64,000 nt of DNA from Prinsepia uniflora (GCA_032719365.1 CM064867.1:59894601-59958600); one strand, 5' to 3'. Positions 35,971 through 49,559 are shown, counted from the first letter of the stretch. Numbers and translations: made by a program. Notes: generated by a model from the sequence alone, not told the origin.

Positions 35971-38154
35971 GGTAACTTAGAATTTTTTTTTCTTTTAAAT
36001 GACCATTTGTCCTGAATAGTATTAAAGTTGACTTTTTACTCAGATTGTTTTTTGGACTTTTTTTATATACCATTTTTTAGGTCTCGAAGTTTTGAGTCCA
36101 TAGATAGGTGGCTTGTCAGAATTTGAGATCAGATGAATGTGCTATGGGTCTAGGCTTGTTAGGGGTATTTTAGTCATTATGGTCTAAAGGGAATTTTGGT
36201 CATTTTGCGCATCAGATATTTTTGTGTATGGTTTTCGGATTTTAACACATGTCCTTTCTTTAATCCCTTGATGTACCGACATAGGAGGAAGAAGATGAGT
36301 ATTTAGGTGTGCTTTGAGATAAAAGTGTTATGTGAGTTTATTTATGGGAGAAGCACCATAACTTGTGAACCAACAAGTAAAGGAGAACTAGGAACAGCCA
36401 TAGAGAGAGGGAAAAAAGAAGGCGAGAAGAAAAATAGTGAAAAAGTAGAAAGAGAGAAGAAAAGAGAAAGAAAGTCGAGACCCGAAAATTGGAAATTCTC
36501 ACCTCGTGTCCCTAGGCTATTCGAGGATTCCAAACTTTGAAGCAAGGATCCTAATCGCTTCCTTATGCTCCTAGGAAGCAAAAAAGTTGAAAGACTCAAG
36601 GTTTGGCATGTTGGAAGGTCTTGAACTCGTGGAGGAAAACTTCGCTGAAAAGCTTGGATTCGGGTTGAAGCCTAAGGTGATATTTTCTCAGTTTTGAAGC
36701 CATAGAACTATTCCTATGATCAATTAGATGAAGTATGGTGGTTAACACGAAGAAATTGGTTGAAAAATGGTCGATTTTGAGTTGGGTTATGGCCGTCGGG
36801 TCGGCCGATCCGTGTTGCAGAGAACCAGGTCGCGACTGGAGATTGAAGACGACCCTTGTGCAAGGTGCATGAGGACCATGGGCAGAGACTAGGGGCAGAA
36901 CATGGAGGCGGGTGCCACCTCACCTCGAAGTGTGGTTAACAAATTTTTTCATGTTCTTGATATTACGAACCCAATGGCACAAGTTTCAAGTCGATCAGAC
37001 ACCATCTCAGGGTAGTTTTAGGTGTCTGAACCGTATGTTTTATTTTAAAAATTCCTATTTAAAGCTAGGGGATTAGGGATTGTATTAGGAGGTTACGTGG
37101 GACGTTAGGGAAATAATTTTTACAATTAACACAGGACCCGGAGCCTGCGAGGAAGACTCAAATTGAGAATAAATCATGAAATAAGACTATGTGTGAACTT
37201 TTTATTTTAATTAAAATATTATGCATGCATATTTAATCATTTTAATTGATTTATTATATGATTTATGTAGCGATGGTTCGATTATGATTTTTGATGACTT
37301 CGTGAGTTTATTAACTGATTTTGAGTACACGTTTTATGATGTTTTGCGAAAACAATGTTTTAGGTTTAGCCTAAGTTTTGGAATGTGGATTTTTTTGTTC
37401 ACAAACAACTAGCCTCAGATAGGTGGTTAGTCTCAGACATCTAGAGTATGACTCTATTTTCCTATGACCAGTTATTTGGTTAGTCTCTGACATCTTTAGT
37501 TAGCTTCTGTTTTCCTGAGACGTCAAGAGTTGGGCTCCGTTTTCTTGGGTCAGTTTTCACTAGGGCGTCAAGAGCTAGACTATGTTTTCCCGAGTGGATT
37601 TGCCTACCAGTAACACGGTTTGATTATGAAGATTGATATTCGAGTATAAAGGATGGGTTGTTTGTGGATGATTATTGCTATTTGTGCCTTGATATTTCCT
37701 TATTGATTTGAGTTACTGATACTGATTGGTTTATGGATATTTACTCGTATTTTGAGATTCATGATTTATATGTTTTTTTTTATCGAGATTTGACGGTTAG
37801 GTGTGCATAGTTTTTAGAAAACAGAGGGTAAACTACTAATGTTTTTTAACTAAGTTTTTAATTGTTTATTTTCATCGACTCACATGTTTTATCGGTTTTA
37901 CTTGTCCTCCAGGCCATGTTACGAAGGCGAGGACTTACCTTGAAGCCGGAGGCATAAACTAAACATTTTGTTTATGACTTAAGGTAAGATTTAACATTTT
38001 TTTATGCGGATATTATATGATACTTTTGAGGTTAGTCTCGACTTTTGGTATTGACTGTTAGACAAGAGTAGGATCTTTCACGATTATCAAAGTGTTTTCG
38101 GCGGAGTAGCCGGGGGGGGGGGGGGGGGGGGGGGGGGGCGGGGTGGTTCTGCCA
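35971..38154 (+). repeat. 3' LTR of element C
   Basis: It begins GGTAACTTAGAA (decayed TGTAAC) and ends GGTTCTGCCA, followed by TAGGC. It matches the 5' LTR from 'tctaggcttgttagg' (about 36150) to 'cacgattatcaa' (about 38085), without the Cassandra and LTR I insertions. A purine-rich stretch lies at 36405-36480. The last part holds a 27-G run. Confidence 0.88.
38112..38138. repeat. 27-G homopolymer in the C 3' LTR
   Basis: An uninterrupted run of 27 G. The corresponding place in the C 5' LTR (about 17800) reads 'tttcaaggacaagtcc', with no G run. It is an expansion or an assembly artefact. Confidence 0.9.
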
Positions 38155-38875
38155 TAGGCTCATTGCACACAAGAAATTTTTCGAGTTACTTAAATTCACT
38201 AAAAAATAATGAACAACTGTTCTTACATGCATGGATCTTCACATACCCTAAACCGAGATCCTTCAGGAGTTTATTCGAGTTATAATGATCTTTAGGGAGA
38301 CATTTTTCTTCATGGAGCATTCAGATGATGATGTCTATCTTGTGATCAAAATGATTGTTCGTTTAATTATACTCCACTTTCATGTGCATCAATTCCACAA
38401 CTCCCCCTAGAATCAAAAAGGAAGTACAAATAGGATATAATTCGCGTTGAGCTTTTTTCAACAACCTCTTGTAATGGGGATTCAACTTTCGAGTTGAGAC
38501 ATGGGGACCTCATCATCCATGTCATCAGATGCAAGACAAAAAATACCAGTTAATATCTCAACGAGTTGATCACTATCCTACCGATGATCTGAATCATTTT
38601 CATCTCGACAGGTCCCGGGAGCTGAAAATGTCAATGTAGTAAAATTTTGTTCACTGTGATAGATCCAATTAGATTAGTTGTGTACAATCTCATTCCGTGC
38701 CAGATGAATTTAGACATCATTCAACGACATACATCAACAATTATTACATTTACACACAAGCACATGATGCACATTTTATCACTACAATGACTACGTGCAA
38801 GGAAATGAAGTTGTCGATCCCATCCAAATACTGATAAGAAGATCTATCCAATATTTGCATCCAGCCTCTATCCAT
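38155..38875 (-). pseudogene. CACTA (En/Spm) TNP2-type transposase, N-terminal part, broken
   Basis: TNP2 is the transposase of plant CACTA elements. From ATG 38873-38875 (minus strand) the transposase-associated domain reads MDRGWMQILDRSS, then YLDGIDNFIS. Further on, NWIYHSE marks its end. The TNP2 core follows with LMHMKV and then LLKDLGLGYVKIHACKNSC (about 38200-38285), the family's metal-binding-like CKN-C segment. Several stops and frameshifts break it. Element C cuts the gene at 38154, so the catalytic part would lie to the left of C, outside the window. Upstream DNA to the right carries CACTA-like features. Confidence 0.88.
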
Positions 38876-39031
38876 TGTGCCTACTTTCAAAAAATAGAAT
38901 CAATGTAAGTAAATGCATTAATATTGTCTCGTACTTGGAACAAGTTAATATCAAATTCCGCTCTTCTCCTCAAGTCACCAGTGATTTGGCCCTACCCATT
39001 TGAGAGTGTACGTTATGTGCTATATAGTTGG
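38876..39031 (-). other. Upstream region of the CACTA transposase
   Basis: A short stretch between the transposase start and solo LTR A'. GTTGG at 39027-39031 is the left target duplication of A'; the region continues at 45085. No clear promoter motif. Confidence 0.6.
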
Positions 39032-42000
39032 TGACAGGATCCACCCCGATTATCGCCTCGATAATCGGGAAGCATCCTCCTCCCGTCTGACAAACGAATC
39101 CAAAAGACCGGAAAACCAAATAATATTACATCACACCCATTGTCAGACCCGGGAGATTAAACAAATACAACCGACTGGGCCTCAAGCCCTTAGTTTCACA
39201 GAGCGTAAAATTACAAAACAAGTTAAAGAACGAATCCTACTCTGTGAACTAACTACTCCGCAACGGAAAACTTTATGCCTCTGCCTCTGCCTCGGCGCTA
39301 GCCCCCGAACTTGTACCACGACCTGGAGGGTAGTTAAAAACAACAAAGTGTGAGTGGACCGAAACAAAAGTTTGCAGGAAACAGTTTAAGGGAAATCGGG
39401 GTTCGCCCTCCAGTTTTACAACACGCATGCACGACCAGACATCCAAAAAAACGCGTATTAAACATTCGAAATCCTTTTTCCGAAACACGTGTAAAACATT
39501 TCAGAAAAACCGTCATAACTTATATAAAATAATATAATATTAACCAAAATCCCAAAACCAACATTTGAAGCATCAATTACGAAAATCAAGTAAAAAGTGA
39601 ATCAACAATCACAATTAAGCCGTTGGATCCGTCCAAGTCTTTAAACTCAATATCAGGCCTTCCCGGGATATCAACGAGTCTTTAAACTCAAAACATAATC
39701 AATAGGCCTCGGGGGTATCACAATAACCGAGTCTTTAAACTCACGAGTCTTTAAACTCAATCCGGGTCTTTAACCCAATTTACCGGGCCCGCCCCCGTCA
39801 TCAATTAACCGGGTCTTTAAACCCAAAACCAGATCCAACAATCCACCGGGTCTTTAAACCCAAAACCATTTATAAACACAATTCATCATGATCCATTTTC
39901 CAAAAATCATTCCGAAATCATAACTTGTCAAAATAGGACTTATGTTCGGATTCGCATGCAATTTCCAAAACATGAAATTCCCGAAGGTCACTTCACCAAT
40001 ATACTCAAATATCATAAATACGTAACATGCATAATCATATCCAATTATTTCATCAAAACATCAATCACGCATAGGAGAAAACCGTAACCTTGAAATGCGT
40101 GAAATATGGTAAATATCTCGAAAAGCGTGAAATCACGTAACCGAAATAACATATTTATCAATATAAGATCATAAGTGAAAACACAAGATAGATAGGTAAA
40201 ATAGTCATGCATGCACAATTGGGAAATCAAAAGTCCACTCACGGTTTTTGGACGCGTCAATCGCGCCCCGTGCGCTCCTCAGTCGCTTCGGAAATGTCCG
40301 GGCCTGTAAAAACGTACAAGGAGGGTTACAAACATCCCCAAATAACTCGTAAGATTTCCCCTAATTTTTCCGGATTTTTCTGCGTAATTAAACTTAAGGA
40401 CCTAAACTTCCGAACTCCCGAAATTATCCTGAACGACTCTCGATCGACTCGAACTCTAAAGGTAAAATGTTAAAATCATTAAAAGGAATAAAACCTCAGT
40501 TGACCATGATCGGAAAAGACCTCACACGCGCCGTCATGCGCCGCCCAAAATGGCTGCGCGTGTAGGCCACGCGCCTGCTACAGTGACACTGCTACAGTGT
40601 CACCATCTTCACCCGACTACTGTTATTCGGATCATCAACCCGCGTGTTCAACCCATCCAATTAACCATCAATTCCTACTTAATTTCCTTTGTTCTTGATC
40701 CTAACATGTTCTATAATCATTCAATTGGAGTTCTAGATCACTTAATTACTTCAACATGCCTCAAATCGATGAACTCAGACCGGAACAGTCGAACGGGTCA
40801 TCACCTAGAACTCACCCAAAACAGTTCCATTATCCAATTAACTTCACAAGTAGCTTAAGGGGACCTAGACGAACCATAACATCCAACCCAATTAACCCAA
40901 TACTAACCTGGAAGTAGCCCTCCTCAGGCTGGAAAATTCTCAGAACCAGGGGCCTCAGTTCTGAGCCAATTCGTGAGTGAGGTCCTTCGAAAACGATGTG
41001 GTCGGTTTCCTTTTGCTCCCAGAAGAATCAATCAGTTATTAGTTTTGTCCAATAAGCCGTATAAATCAAACTTAGATTTTTCCCTCCAACTGGTTTTTCT
41101 CTGAACTGGAGCTTGTGTAACAACCCGTCCCAAATTCCATGATTAGATTAGTGACTAATCACGATTAGTGAGGTTAATCGGTGATTAGTTAGGCTAAATC
41201 GGACGAACGATGCGAAATGACCGTTTTGCCCTTGGTGGTGGTAAAACGTTGACTTTTCAATCGGGCGGTCAAATGGACTTTGACTGATGACCGTGACGTA
41301 GTTCGTGACGTCACGAGTTCATAGACAGGTGGCACGTTCAATTCCGACATTCGAGGAGGAAGTTATGACGTTCGGAAGTTTAGGGGCATTTTAGTAATTT
41401 TGGTTAAAAGGGTCAAAATGTTGACTTTTTGACCGGGATGTCCGATGGCCAAGGGCCGAGGACCATTACGTAAATAAGGACGATACGAATCCATAGACAG
41501 GCAGCACGTCGAATTCGGACGTTCGACGGCGAAGTTACGGTTCACGGAAGTTCAAGTGCACTATTGCACGAATTACGAAACGAATTAACGTTTGGACTCT
41601 AGTAGGGCCCAGATATTTAATGGAGGCCCAATGGATGAGTGACAAGTGTCACCCATCCACTGGACATTCCTTCACATACATGCATCGATCATTCTTTCTT
41701 CCATTCAAAAACATAACCCGATCTCACCATTTTCCTCTTCTCTATACAACCCAAAACCCATCCAACCCAACCCCATATGATCACCTATGAGACCAGAGAT
41801 GGAAGGGAGGACAGGAGGAAATGGTGGCCGGCCCAGGACGGGTGCCACCATGCACGGCGGAGACCCAAACCCGAAAATGCACCCGGTTAGCCATTTTTAT
41901 CCATTTTTCCATTTTTGTTGTTATGATTAGTTTTTAATGGTTTTAATGAGTCCATTAGGTTGCTAGGGACATTTTAGGAAGGTTTAAGGAAGCTTGGGAT

Positions 42001-45000
42001 TGCTGGGCAGCCATGGGAGAGTTTTGGGGACTTTGAACCGTTTGGTTCAAAATCGAACAATGGGTTTAGGCGGTTTTTAGGTTGTTTTAAGGATTGGAGT
42101 GGATAGAAAACACCAAAATAGGATGAAAGGAACCAAAATGGAAGAACTAGGATGAAAAATGGGGTGTCTAGGGCTGTGAATCGGTCACGCCGGTCCAGTT
42201 GGACAGGACAAACCAGGTGAACCGGCCATGAACAGTAAAATCGGTCTGATGGAGGTTAGTACCGATGAACAGTGTTTTCGACTTTCTAGGGGCTCGTGAG
42301 GACGCGTGGGACATAATTTGGGAAAGTGTTCATCATGGGAAATCTTCTATTCGATGTAACGAACATTTTGGGACTGGTTTCGTGTCGATCGGACACCACC
42401 TCGATATGTTTCGGGGCATCGGAATGTTTAGGGTCGGTTTAAAAATAGTTAAAAGTTCGGGAAAATTACGGGGCTTTGATAGGAGGTTAATTAAGTAGTT
42501 AGTAACCTTCTATTAAAATTTGGACAGGTTTGGGAGTCCCGGTGATGGTGATCGGCTCGGGGAGCCGTATGGCACGCAAATCGAGGCGGCAGCTCGGACG
42601 GTATGTGAGTGGACCTTGTTTTCTAAATTGGTGCATGCATAAATGTTTATTATATGTTTTAAATACTTGTTTGTGATGCCATGAGTGCATTTGTATGTGG
42701 TTACGTATAGGCACGTATTTCGAGGTTTCAGCCCTATACGGTGCCTATACGGGTCTGTATTTCTTTATTGGTTTAAATGAAAAGGTTTTGGATTTCCAAA
42801 AGAATAAACTCGGGTATAAGACCCATTTGGTTTGGTCTCGGGCATATGACACTATTTACGACCTTCGGGTCTAAATCGTGGTCGCGACGGGTGCTATCTT
42901 CACGGCGATCGACGATACGACGCTCGCCTCCGGATTGGGATGTGTTCCTTCCGGAGAGGTCACGATGCACGATTCGTGGTCGGGCAGCCTGAGGAGGCTC
43001 GACTTCGGAGTGCTGACGGTTCAGGATAGCGATAGGTGATGAGTGCACCATGATCTTGTGGTGGTCGCGTCGGTTGATTCGTTCACGGCGACATACCAGG
43101 ATTGAGGGCGGTCCTGGATGGATGGTTGCACGCATCACTATGATCGGAGTCGTGACTGACCCTTAGATATCGGGCACGGTGCTAAGTTGAGTCATATGTT
43201 CGGGCACGAGACCAGTTGTTTTACACTGATGATTTCGGGTCAGGGACCCTAGATGGATTTCCAAGTTCATGGCGGTGTATGGGAACCGGCACGAACTTTG
43301 GAAAGGTCATTGTGGTTCATGACGGTTTATGGGAATCGGCATGAACCCTGGTTAATGGATGTTATGGATCATGACGGTTTAAGGGAACCGAGCATGAATG
43401 TTTATGTTATGTATATATATGTATTCATATACCTTCCTTTACTTCTATTATCTCCTCCGGGGAGGGTCGTTGGCCTGGGTGGACCCCAGAGTAGTCACGG
43501 AGCACCGACTGAGTGGAGTCACCCCCCAGTTGGGTTCCTTACTCTCAGGAAGGCTATGATTACTATTACCTCGGGTAGGGTCAGTGGTCTGCGGACATTG
43601 ATCTTGACTTTGAGAAGACTCAGATTGAGACCTGGGTAGCACGCGCGTAGCTTTGGAAACCGTGACAGGATTGGTTGTGTGAATTATATGTATATATGAT
43701 GTATGCTTTATGAGATATATGATATGATATATGATGTGTGTTTACACAGGTTTTGGGCAGTGGCCCATATGGTCATTTTCATCATGGTTCTTTCAACCTT
43801 GGTTTTGTGTCTAGTTCCCACATATGGTTTATTTCGGATAAATGGTTTTCGAATGCATGCATGCTTTTTAGTGAAGGGTCAAATGTCTTTCGATAAACTT
43901 TTTTATAAACTTTTGTTTTGTCCACTCACAGCTTTTAATGTTTTGACTGCCCTTCAGGTTGACATTGGATGTGGACTGTAGCAGAGACCGAGATATCACA
44001 TACCTCCTCCGGATCCTTGCGTACTCTGATAGCCCGGGAGGGCAAAGGTCGGAATTATCCCTTGTCTGACACTTCGTGTCAGACGGGAGCAGGGTCATCC
44101 CTCACTAATCCCGGGGGGATTGGGATGGGTCCTATCAGCGTGGGTTCCTGAGCAATCCCTGATCAAAACTCTTCAACTCTTGCACGGTTGTGTTTCTGTC
44201 ACTCCCAGAAAACTCCCTCGGTGTCTAGATTGGTCCCAAAACCCGTAGGAATTGAACTCTGAATTTTTCCCCCAAAAAACCCGAAAATGTTCTTCACAGT
44301 TCTCTCTGTCACTCTCAGTCCTACAACCTCAGACTGATGCCCAAAATGATCGCACTCAACTCCCTACTCAGCTAATTGATTCAAAATGGCCAACACCCCG
44401 TGGGAATCCATTAGCTGATCACTGAGCAGTTGTTTCCCGCAAACAGACCCCAAGAACAATTTTTAAAACCTCACCTGTGCTCTGAGACTCTGCCCAGACA
44501 CGCCTGAATGCCTCCCACAGCCTCAAAGTCCATAAACTAATCACATGTTTATTCCACTAAAGCCATAAACAATTTGCACGCACAAAACTCCACGGCATGG
44601 CTGTGCACTCTGTTTTTCACGGTGGTGCTACAGTAACTGCCGTGCAAATGACCAAAATGCCCTCAAGTCAATAACTACCAAAATGCCCTCCAACTTCCGT
44701 GACCCGTAACTCGGTCATCCGGTGTCCGTTTCACGCGTGCCGCCAGTTGTTGTACTCGGGGCATCGAGACGAACCTAACGGTCTTCGAGTCATATGAAAA
44801 CCAATTGTTAAACAAAAAGTCAACTTTTTCCCTTATAACGTCCAAATTACGATAATGCCCCTGAACGTCCGAACGTCATAACTTTCACCTTGTTCGTCCG
44901 AATCGGACGTGCCACCTTTCTATGAACTCGTGAAGTCCCAAACTACGTCACGGTCATCGCTCAACGTCCGTTCGACCCTCTAATCAAAAAGTCAACAAAT

Positions 45001-45084
45001 TGACCAAATGAATCATAGGGGTAAAAACGTCATTTTATTCACTATTTTACAATATTACATTTTCCGAATTTCCGGGTCGTTACA
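39032..45084 (-). mobile_element. Solo LTR A' (A-type, minus strand), holding solo LTR M
   Basis: TGACAGGATCCACC ... GGGTCGTTACA with a perfect GTTGG duplication (39027-39031 and 45085-45089). With M removed it is about 3.0 kb and matches element A's LTR in reverse: the 'ataatcgggaagcatcct' end, the CGAGTCTTTAAACTC array (39644-39862), GTGAGTGGAC at 39350-39359 and GTCCACTCAC at 40233-40242. No internal region, so it is a solo LTR left by LTR-LTR recombination. Confidence 0.93.
41116..44137 (+). mobile_element. Solo LTR M nested in solo LTR A'
   Basis: TGTAACAACCCGTCCC ... GGGATGGGTCCTATCA, flanked by GCTTG (41111-41115) and GCGTG (44138-44142), one mismatch. It carries the exact inverted pair GTGAGTGGAC (42605-42614) and GTCCACTCAC (43920-43929), with GCATGCAT motifs near 42635 and 43855. 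Between them lie variable 'cgggcacgagacc'-type dyads and three copies of a 'catg(a/g)cggt(g/t)ta-ggga' line (43268-43400). Confidence 0.9.
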
Positions 45085-45885
45085 GTTGGTGACTTAAGAG
45101 GCTTAGTTTCGATCGAGGGAAATTTCGGCAGCATCACCCTATAGTCCTCTAAACGCATGAATTAGATATTTTAAACGAATATATAGTATGCATTCGAAGA
45201 ACATCCATAGGATATAAACAGAATTTGCCACAATCAAAACCTACACTCATAGACAGGAAATTACACAACACAGTTGTGCACCCCCAAATTGTTCGAATCA
45301 AATGAACAATCAAGAGTCAGTCAGTCAATCCGATTCACTAACTCTCAAACGGGTCTAAGATTTTCCATTGAATTTCACTATAGAATGTTAATCAACCTGA
45401 TTAACTTCACATGTACGGATAAATTGCAATTTCCTAGCATAATCATTTCTAAAATTCTAAACATTTCCTATAAAATTCCTAGCATAATCATATCCAAAAT
45501 TCTAAACAATTTCGTACACATTTTCCACCAATTCTAAACATTTTATACAAATTTTACACAATTAATCACCATTTCCTAGAATAATTATATATAAAATTCT
45601 TAGCAAAATTAAAATGATAGGAAAAAGACACATACCTGTTTATAAGTATTCATTCAAATCAACCATAAATTTCCTAAAACACAAAACTTGATTAACTTTC
45701 AATAAAAAACAAAATCTCAAAAAAAAAAATTTAAAAATTAAAATCGTCAAACCTTCAAAATTGGCATTCGTGATTGATACGCTAAAATTAAGCATTAAAG
45801 TAAACACAAACTCACACTCAACACTTAATAAAAACATGCAAATTAAAACCCTCTTTTGTAGATTGTAGCATTGATATTTTGGGAT
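45085..45885 (-). other. CACTA upstream DNA with short tandem repeats
   Basis: Continuation of the CACTA host after A'. It contains a GAAATTTCGGCAGCATCACCC line (near 45118), of a type I associate with upstream regions of plant CACTA transposases. Repeats of the form CCTAGCATAATCAT..AAAATTC lie at about 45434-45610. AT-rich, no gene. Confidence 0.5.
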
Positions 45886-47217
45886 TGTTCTTAACCGGGG
45901 ATTGAGGGTATCTAAGCATGATTATCGTTTGAATAATTAATTAAGGGGTAAATTGGTTTTTACTATGGTCCTAGGTGATTTACTAATCTAAATCAACCTA
46001 ATCTATTATTTACATGGTCAACTCGATGTACATTATCTTAAGTACGTGCTCGGGAATATGCCCTATACACTTTCAATGATCTAGACTCGAAAATACGCCC
46101 TATATCTAGTCAAGCTTTAGGCATAAACATAGCATGAAAGATTATTGAATTCAATACAAAATATAGAACCATAATAAAATTAATGATCAATCCAATAAAC
46201 ACGATATTCAAGAACAACAAGAAAACTACGGGGGTTAATAGGTTGAGTTACACTTTAATCCTCAGGAATACGCCCTATAGATGCTAGGTGGTTCGACACT
46301 CTTGGTGAGACCCTCAGGAATACGCCTTATATGTCAATGGAGGATGTTGAATTATGAAGGATGGTGTAGTTTACTTTTGTAAGAGAAATCTCGGTTTAAA
46401 ATAAAGGGGAGAATTGGTTAAGCAGAGTTTTGGTGTAAATAATGAGCGACCCATTACAAATATCCTAAGTCTCTCTATTTATAGGAGAAAATTAATACTC
46501 AAACAAATACGAGTTTAAAACATAAATTCTAAAAGGAAAAGGATTAAACTAATTAATAATGAAGACCTAAAGGAATAAGGTTCCCTTTGGGAAAAAGGAA
46601 ACAAATCCTAATTAAAAAAAAAAGGTTTCCTAGATAAAAAGGAAACAAATTCAAGCTTGAATTGGACATTTTTCCACAAGAAAGAAGGAATTAGGTGCTG
46701 GAAATTAAACAGGAGACGATTCTGTGGAAGCCCACCGAAATTGGGGCAGGAAATCAGCGGTCAACGCATGGTCAACGCGCAAGGGGGTTGGAGATTGGTT
46801 CGGTGGACGCGCGTTGAAAGTAGGGAAGGGATTCGGTAAGTGTGCGCTAAAGCTAGCTTCAGGAATTTAGGAGGAGCACGCTGAGCAGAAGAAGTACACT
46901 TCCGTACACACGCGCTGAGAATCTCTTCTAGACATTGGTAGGCGCTTGCCGAACGGTTTTCTAGGCAGCCATTTTGGATTCGGTAGGTCCCTACCGAAAT
47001 CCTGAGTGGTTTTTGGTGGTTTCCTTAGTTTCAATCATAACTTCTTCAATATAACTCCGATTGAGGTGATTCTTTCGCCTAAATTCTCGTTATTCCATAT
47101 TTTATCCAATTATGCATATTTCTGACAAAATATATTATTTTCTCCTATTGTTTGGTATTTAAACATTAAAAGATAAATATAAAAGGTATAAAATGTTGCT
47201 TAATTCAAGGCTTATCA
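45886..47217 (-). repeat. 3' LTR of element J
   Basis: It has about 300 bp (46680-46980) missing from the other LTR, including the 'ggtaggtccctaccg' dyad. GGAATACGCC-type motifs recur four times (about 46050-46330). Near 46080 it lacks a stretch of about 70 bp that the other LTR has. Confidence 0.8.
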
Positions 47218-49427
47218 AATACCCACACACATAGACTTTGCTAGTCCCTAGAAAATACCAAAACAAACTATGAATTAATAGCAAATTTTTTTCCTTTTTA
47301 AAACCACTATATTCAAAACAATTAAGCCTTGATTGATGTAAAAAAAAACAAAACGTGGATTGACTCTCCCACACTTAAACGTTGCTAGGCGCTTAGCCAC
47401 ACAAAACAAAAGAAACAAATAAAGACTCAAAACATATATTTTTTATTTAGTAAAACAACTCTAGAGCCCTTAATCATATATCTCGGAAATTTTGATATGT
47501 ATATGGCATTATGATATCCAACAAATATGCATAGGGAATTCAAGAGATGATAGAGATATAATCATGCTATGAACAAGTAAGACTTGGAGAAAACAATGGT
47601 GAAATTAAGTTTGTGCATGCTTCGAACAAGTTAAGATCACCTCACAATGGATGCACTCATAATCTGTTTTACTCATGAAATAGGGTTGCACTAAAAAAGA
47701 TGTGAAATAATTACTCACATATTTCAACAATAAAAACACTTAAACAATACCACATGAATAAAATGAAATACTTGCACAAATGAACCCAAACCATACGTTT
47801 ATTCACACAACTTACTCAACAGATTAAATGCTACTTATCTCGTGGATTAAAAAGGTCTTTAATTATGGGTTGTAATGGGGCAAGGGCTAAGGCATTTAGA
47901 TTTTTGGATATGTGGTGATAAAGAACATTCCAAAGACTTAGTCATTACACCAAGACTTATCAATTACGAGCACATCTTCTTCCAAAATGTCACCAAGAGC
48001 ATGTGTGAGCCAAATATCATCTTGTAATAAATCCAAATACTTGAATACAAAATATATTGCTAGAGAGCTAAGCATATTTTTTTTTTGTATTTTCAAACTC
48101 TTTCTTGCTCTCATCTTTTTTATTCTTTTTTTCTTTTTTTTTTCGATCTTTTCTTTATTTCGGCAATCACACAATACATCAAGTAATTTGGACAAGCCTA
48201 TTCCCATACACACCACCGCCTTCAATAGAACGTCTTCATGCCATCTTCAAGTATGCTAGCTTCGAAATCTTCAACCAAGTCTTTAGAAAAAGGGTAAGGA
48301 TACTTATACTAAGCTAAGAGTTTAGATATCCATGGTAAAGAAAGAAAAGGCTAAACGTGGGCTCAAGGAGGCTAACTAAGAGTGTCGCATCTAGTGCGCA
48401 CAAAAAAGGACACATGGTTATTTGGAAAAGTGGTGGAAAACCTAGGTGCCTTCAATCACATCCACAATCAAAGTATGTATTGACTATAAGCTTTGCAAAT
48501 TGACATGAATAAGTTCTCGCTATCTATAGTTCATTAAAACTATTACAAGTAATCATATGAGGCATGTATAAGCTATAAATGATTTATACTCAAGAAAGAA
48601 AGAACATATGGCTCAAACGCTCAAAGGGTTAAATGTGATTCAAAACTCAATTCTAACATGCGAATTTTGTACCAAGTTTTACAAACCATATCTACTATAA
48701 GTCATAATAATCAAAATATCTCAATTAGCACAAGAATTCCAACAAAGTGATATGTAAATGTCATAATGTTCTTGTTTTGTTCCAATTCATCATTGACTAG
48801 TTAAGGGCATCCTAAGACTCTTGAAAACAAAAACATAAAACACACAATTTTTTTTTGTTCTCTTTTTTTTTGTACTTTTTTCTTTATTTTTATTTTTGAA
48901 AGAAGTAACAAAAAAACATTTTTTTATGAAAAAAATTTGAAAACCAATTTTAGAAAAATATTGTGTGGAAAGTAACTTTAAAAATAAAATGTGACAATTT
49001 TTTTGAAAACAATTTTTTTAAACATAGTTTTTGAAAATATGTGAAAACGATTAAAAAAAATTTGAAAACAAATTTTGGTTTTTTTTTGTTATTTGAAAAC
49101 GAGTATGGGAAAAGAGATTTTGAAAACAACTTTTGGGAAAAACCATTTTTTGGGAAAACAATTTTTATTTTTTTTTGCAAAGTAAGACTCACAAAGTTGT
49201 AAACCCCTCTCCACACTTAAATTTGGCATTATCCTTAATATATCAAAGTAAAAGCATAAAATCAAGTATGAGATAGAGTGTTACGAAAAGAGAACAAAAA
49301 TAAAAACAAACGAAAATAAAAGATAAGGGAAGAGAATGCAAATCTATTGTAGACTCCTTTATTGGGTTGCCTTCCAACAAACGCTCGAATTTAATGTCTT
49401 TGACCTAGACGAAGTGCTTCAATCAAC
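47218..49427 (-). other. Non-coding 3' region of element J
   Basis: AT-rich DNA between the 3' LTR and the integrase tail. It contains two TCTCCACACTTAAA/CTCCCACACTTAAA lines (about 47367 and 49208), a feature of the 3' region of Athila/Tat elements, and long T/A-rich low-complexity stretches (48070-48150, 48840-49180). Open frames here look like low-complexity artefacts. Confidence 0.6.
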
Positions 49428-49559
49428 TCATACGATGCGAGGTCTGTGTGCTCTTTCGGACTCCACATCGTGCGCATCAATTGCCTCAAGGTAAAGCTTC
49501 AATCGGTAACCTTTTCTTTTGAACTCTTTACCCGTTTCTTCGTAAATTAAGTTAGTACT
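49428..49559 (-). pseudogene. Integrase C-terminal tail of element J
   Basis: The minus-strand frame reads STNLIYEETGKEFKRKGYRL, followed by KLYLEAIDAHDVESERAH and a TGA at 49428. It aligns with the FKVNGHRLKPYLG-type end of Athila/Tat integrases. Immediately downstream comes the tail line that reads GGAAGGCAACCCAATAAAG on the minus strand, typical of the region after pol in this group. The rest of the integrase is missing. Confidence 0.75.

Noticed and set aside
41780..42300. Possible start of a host gene in LTR M ('atggaagggagg' region)
   Set aside because: Bounded on both sides by LTR termini and a target duplication, with no continuing frame.
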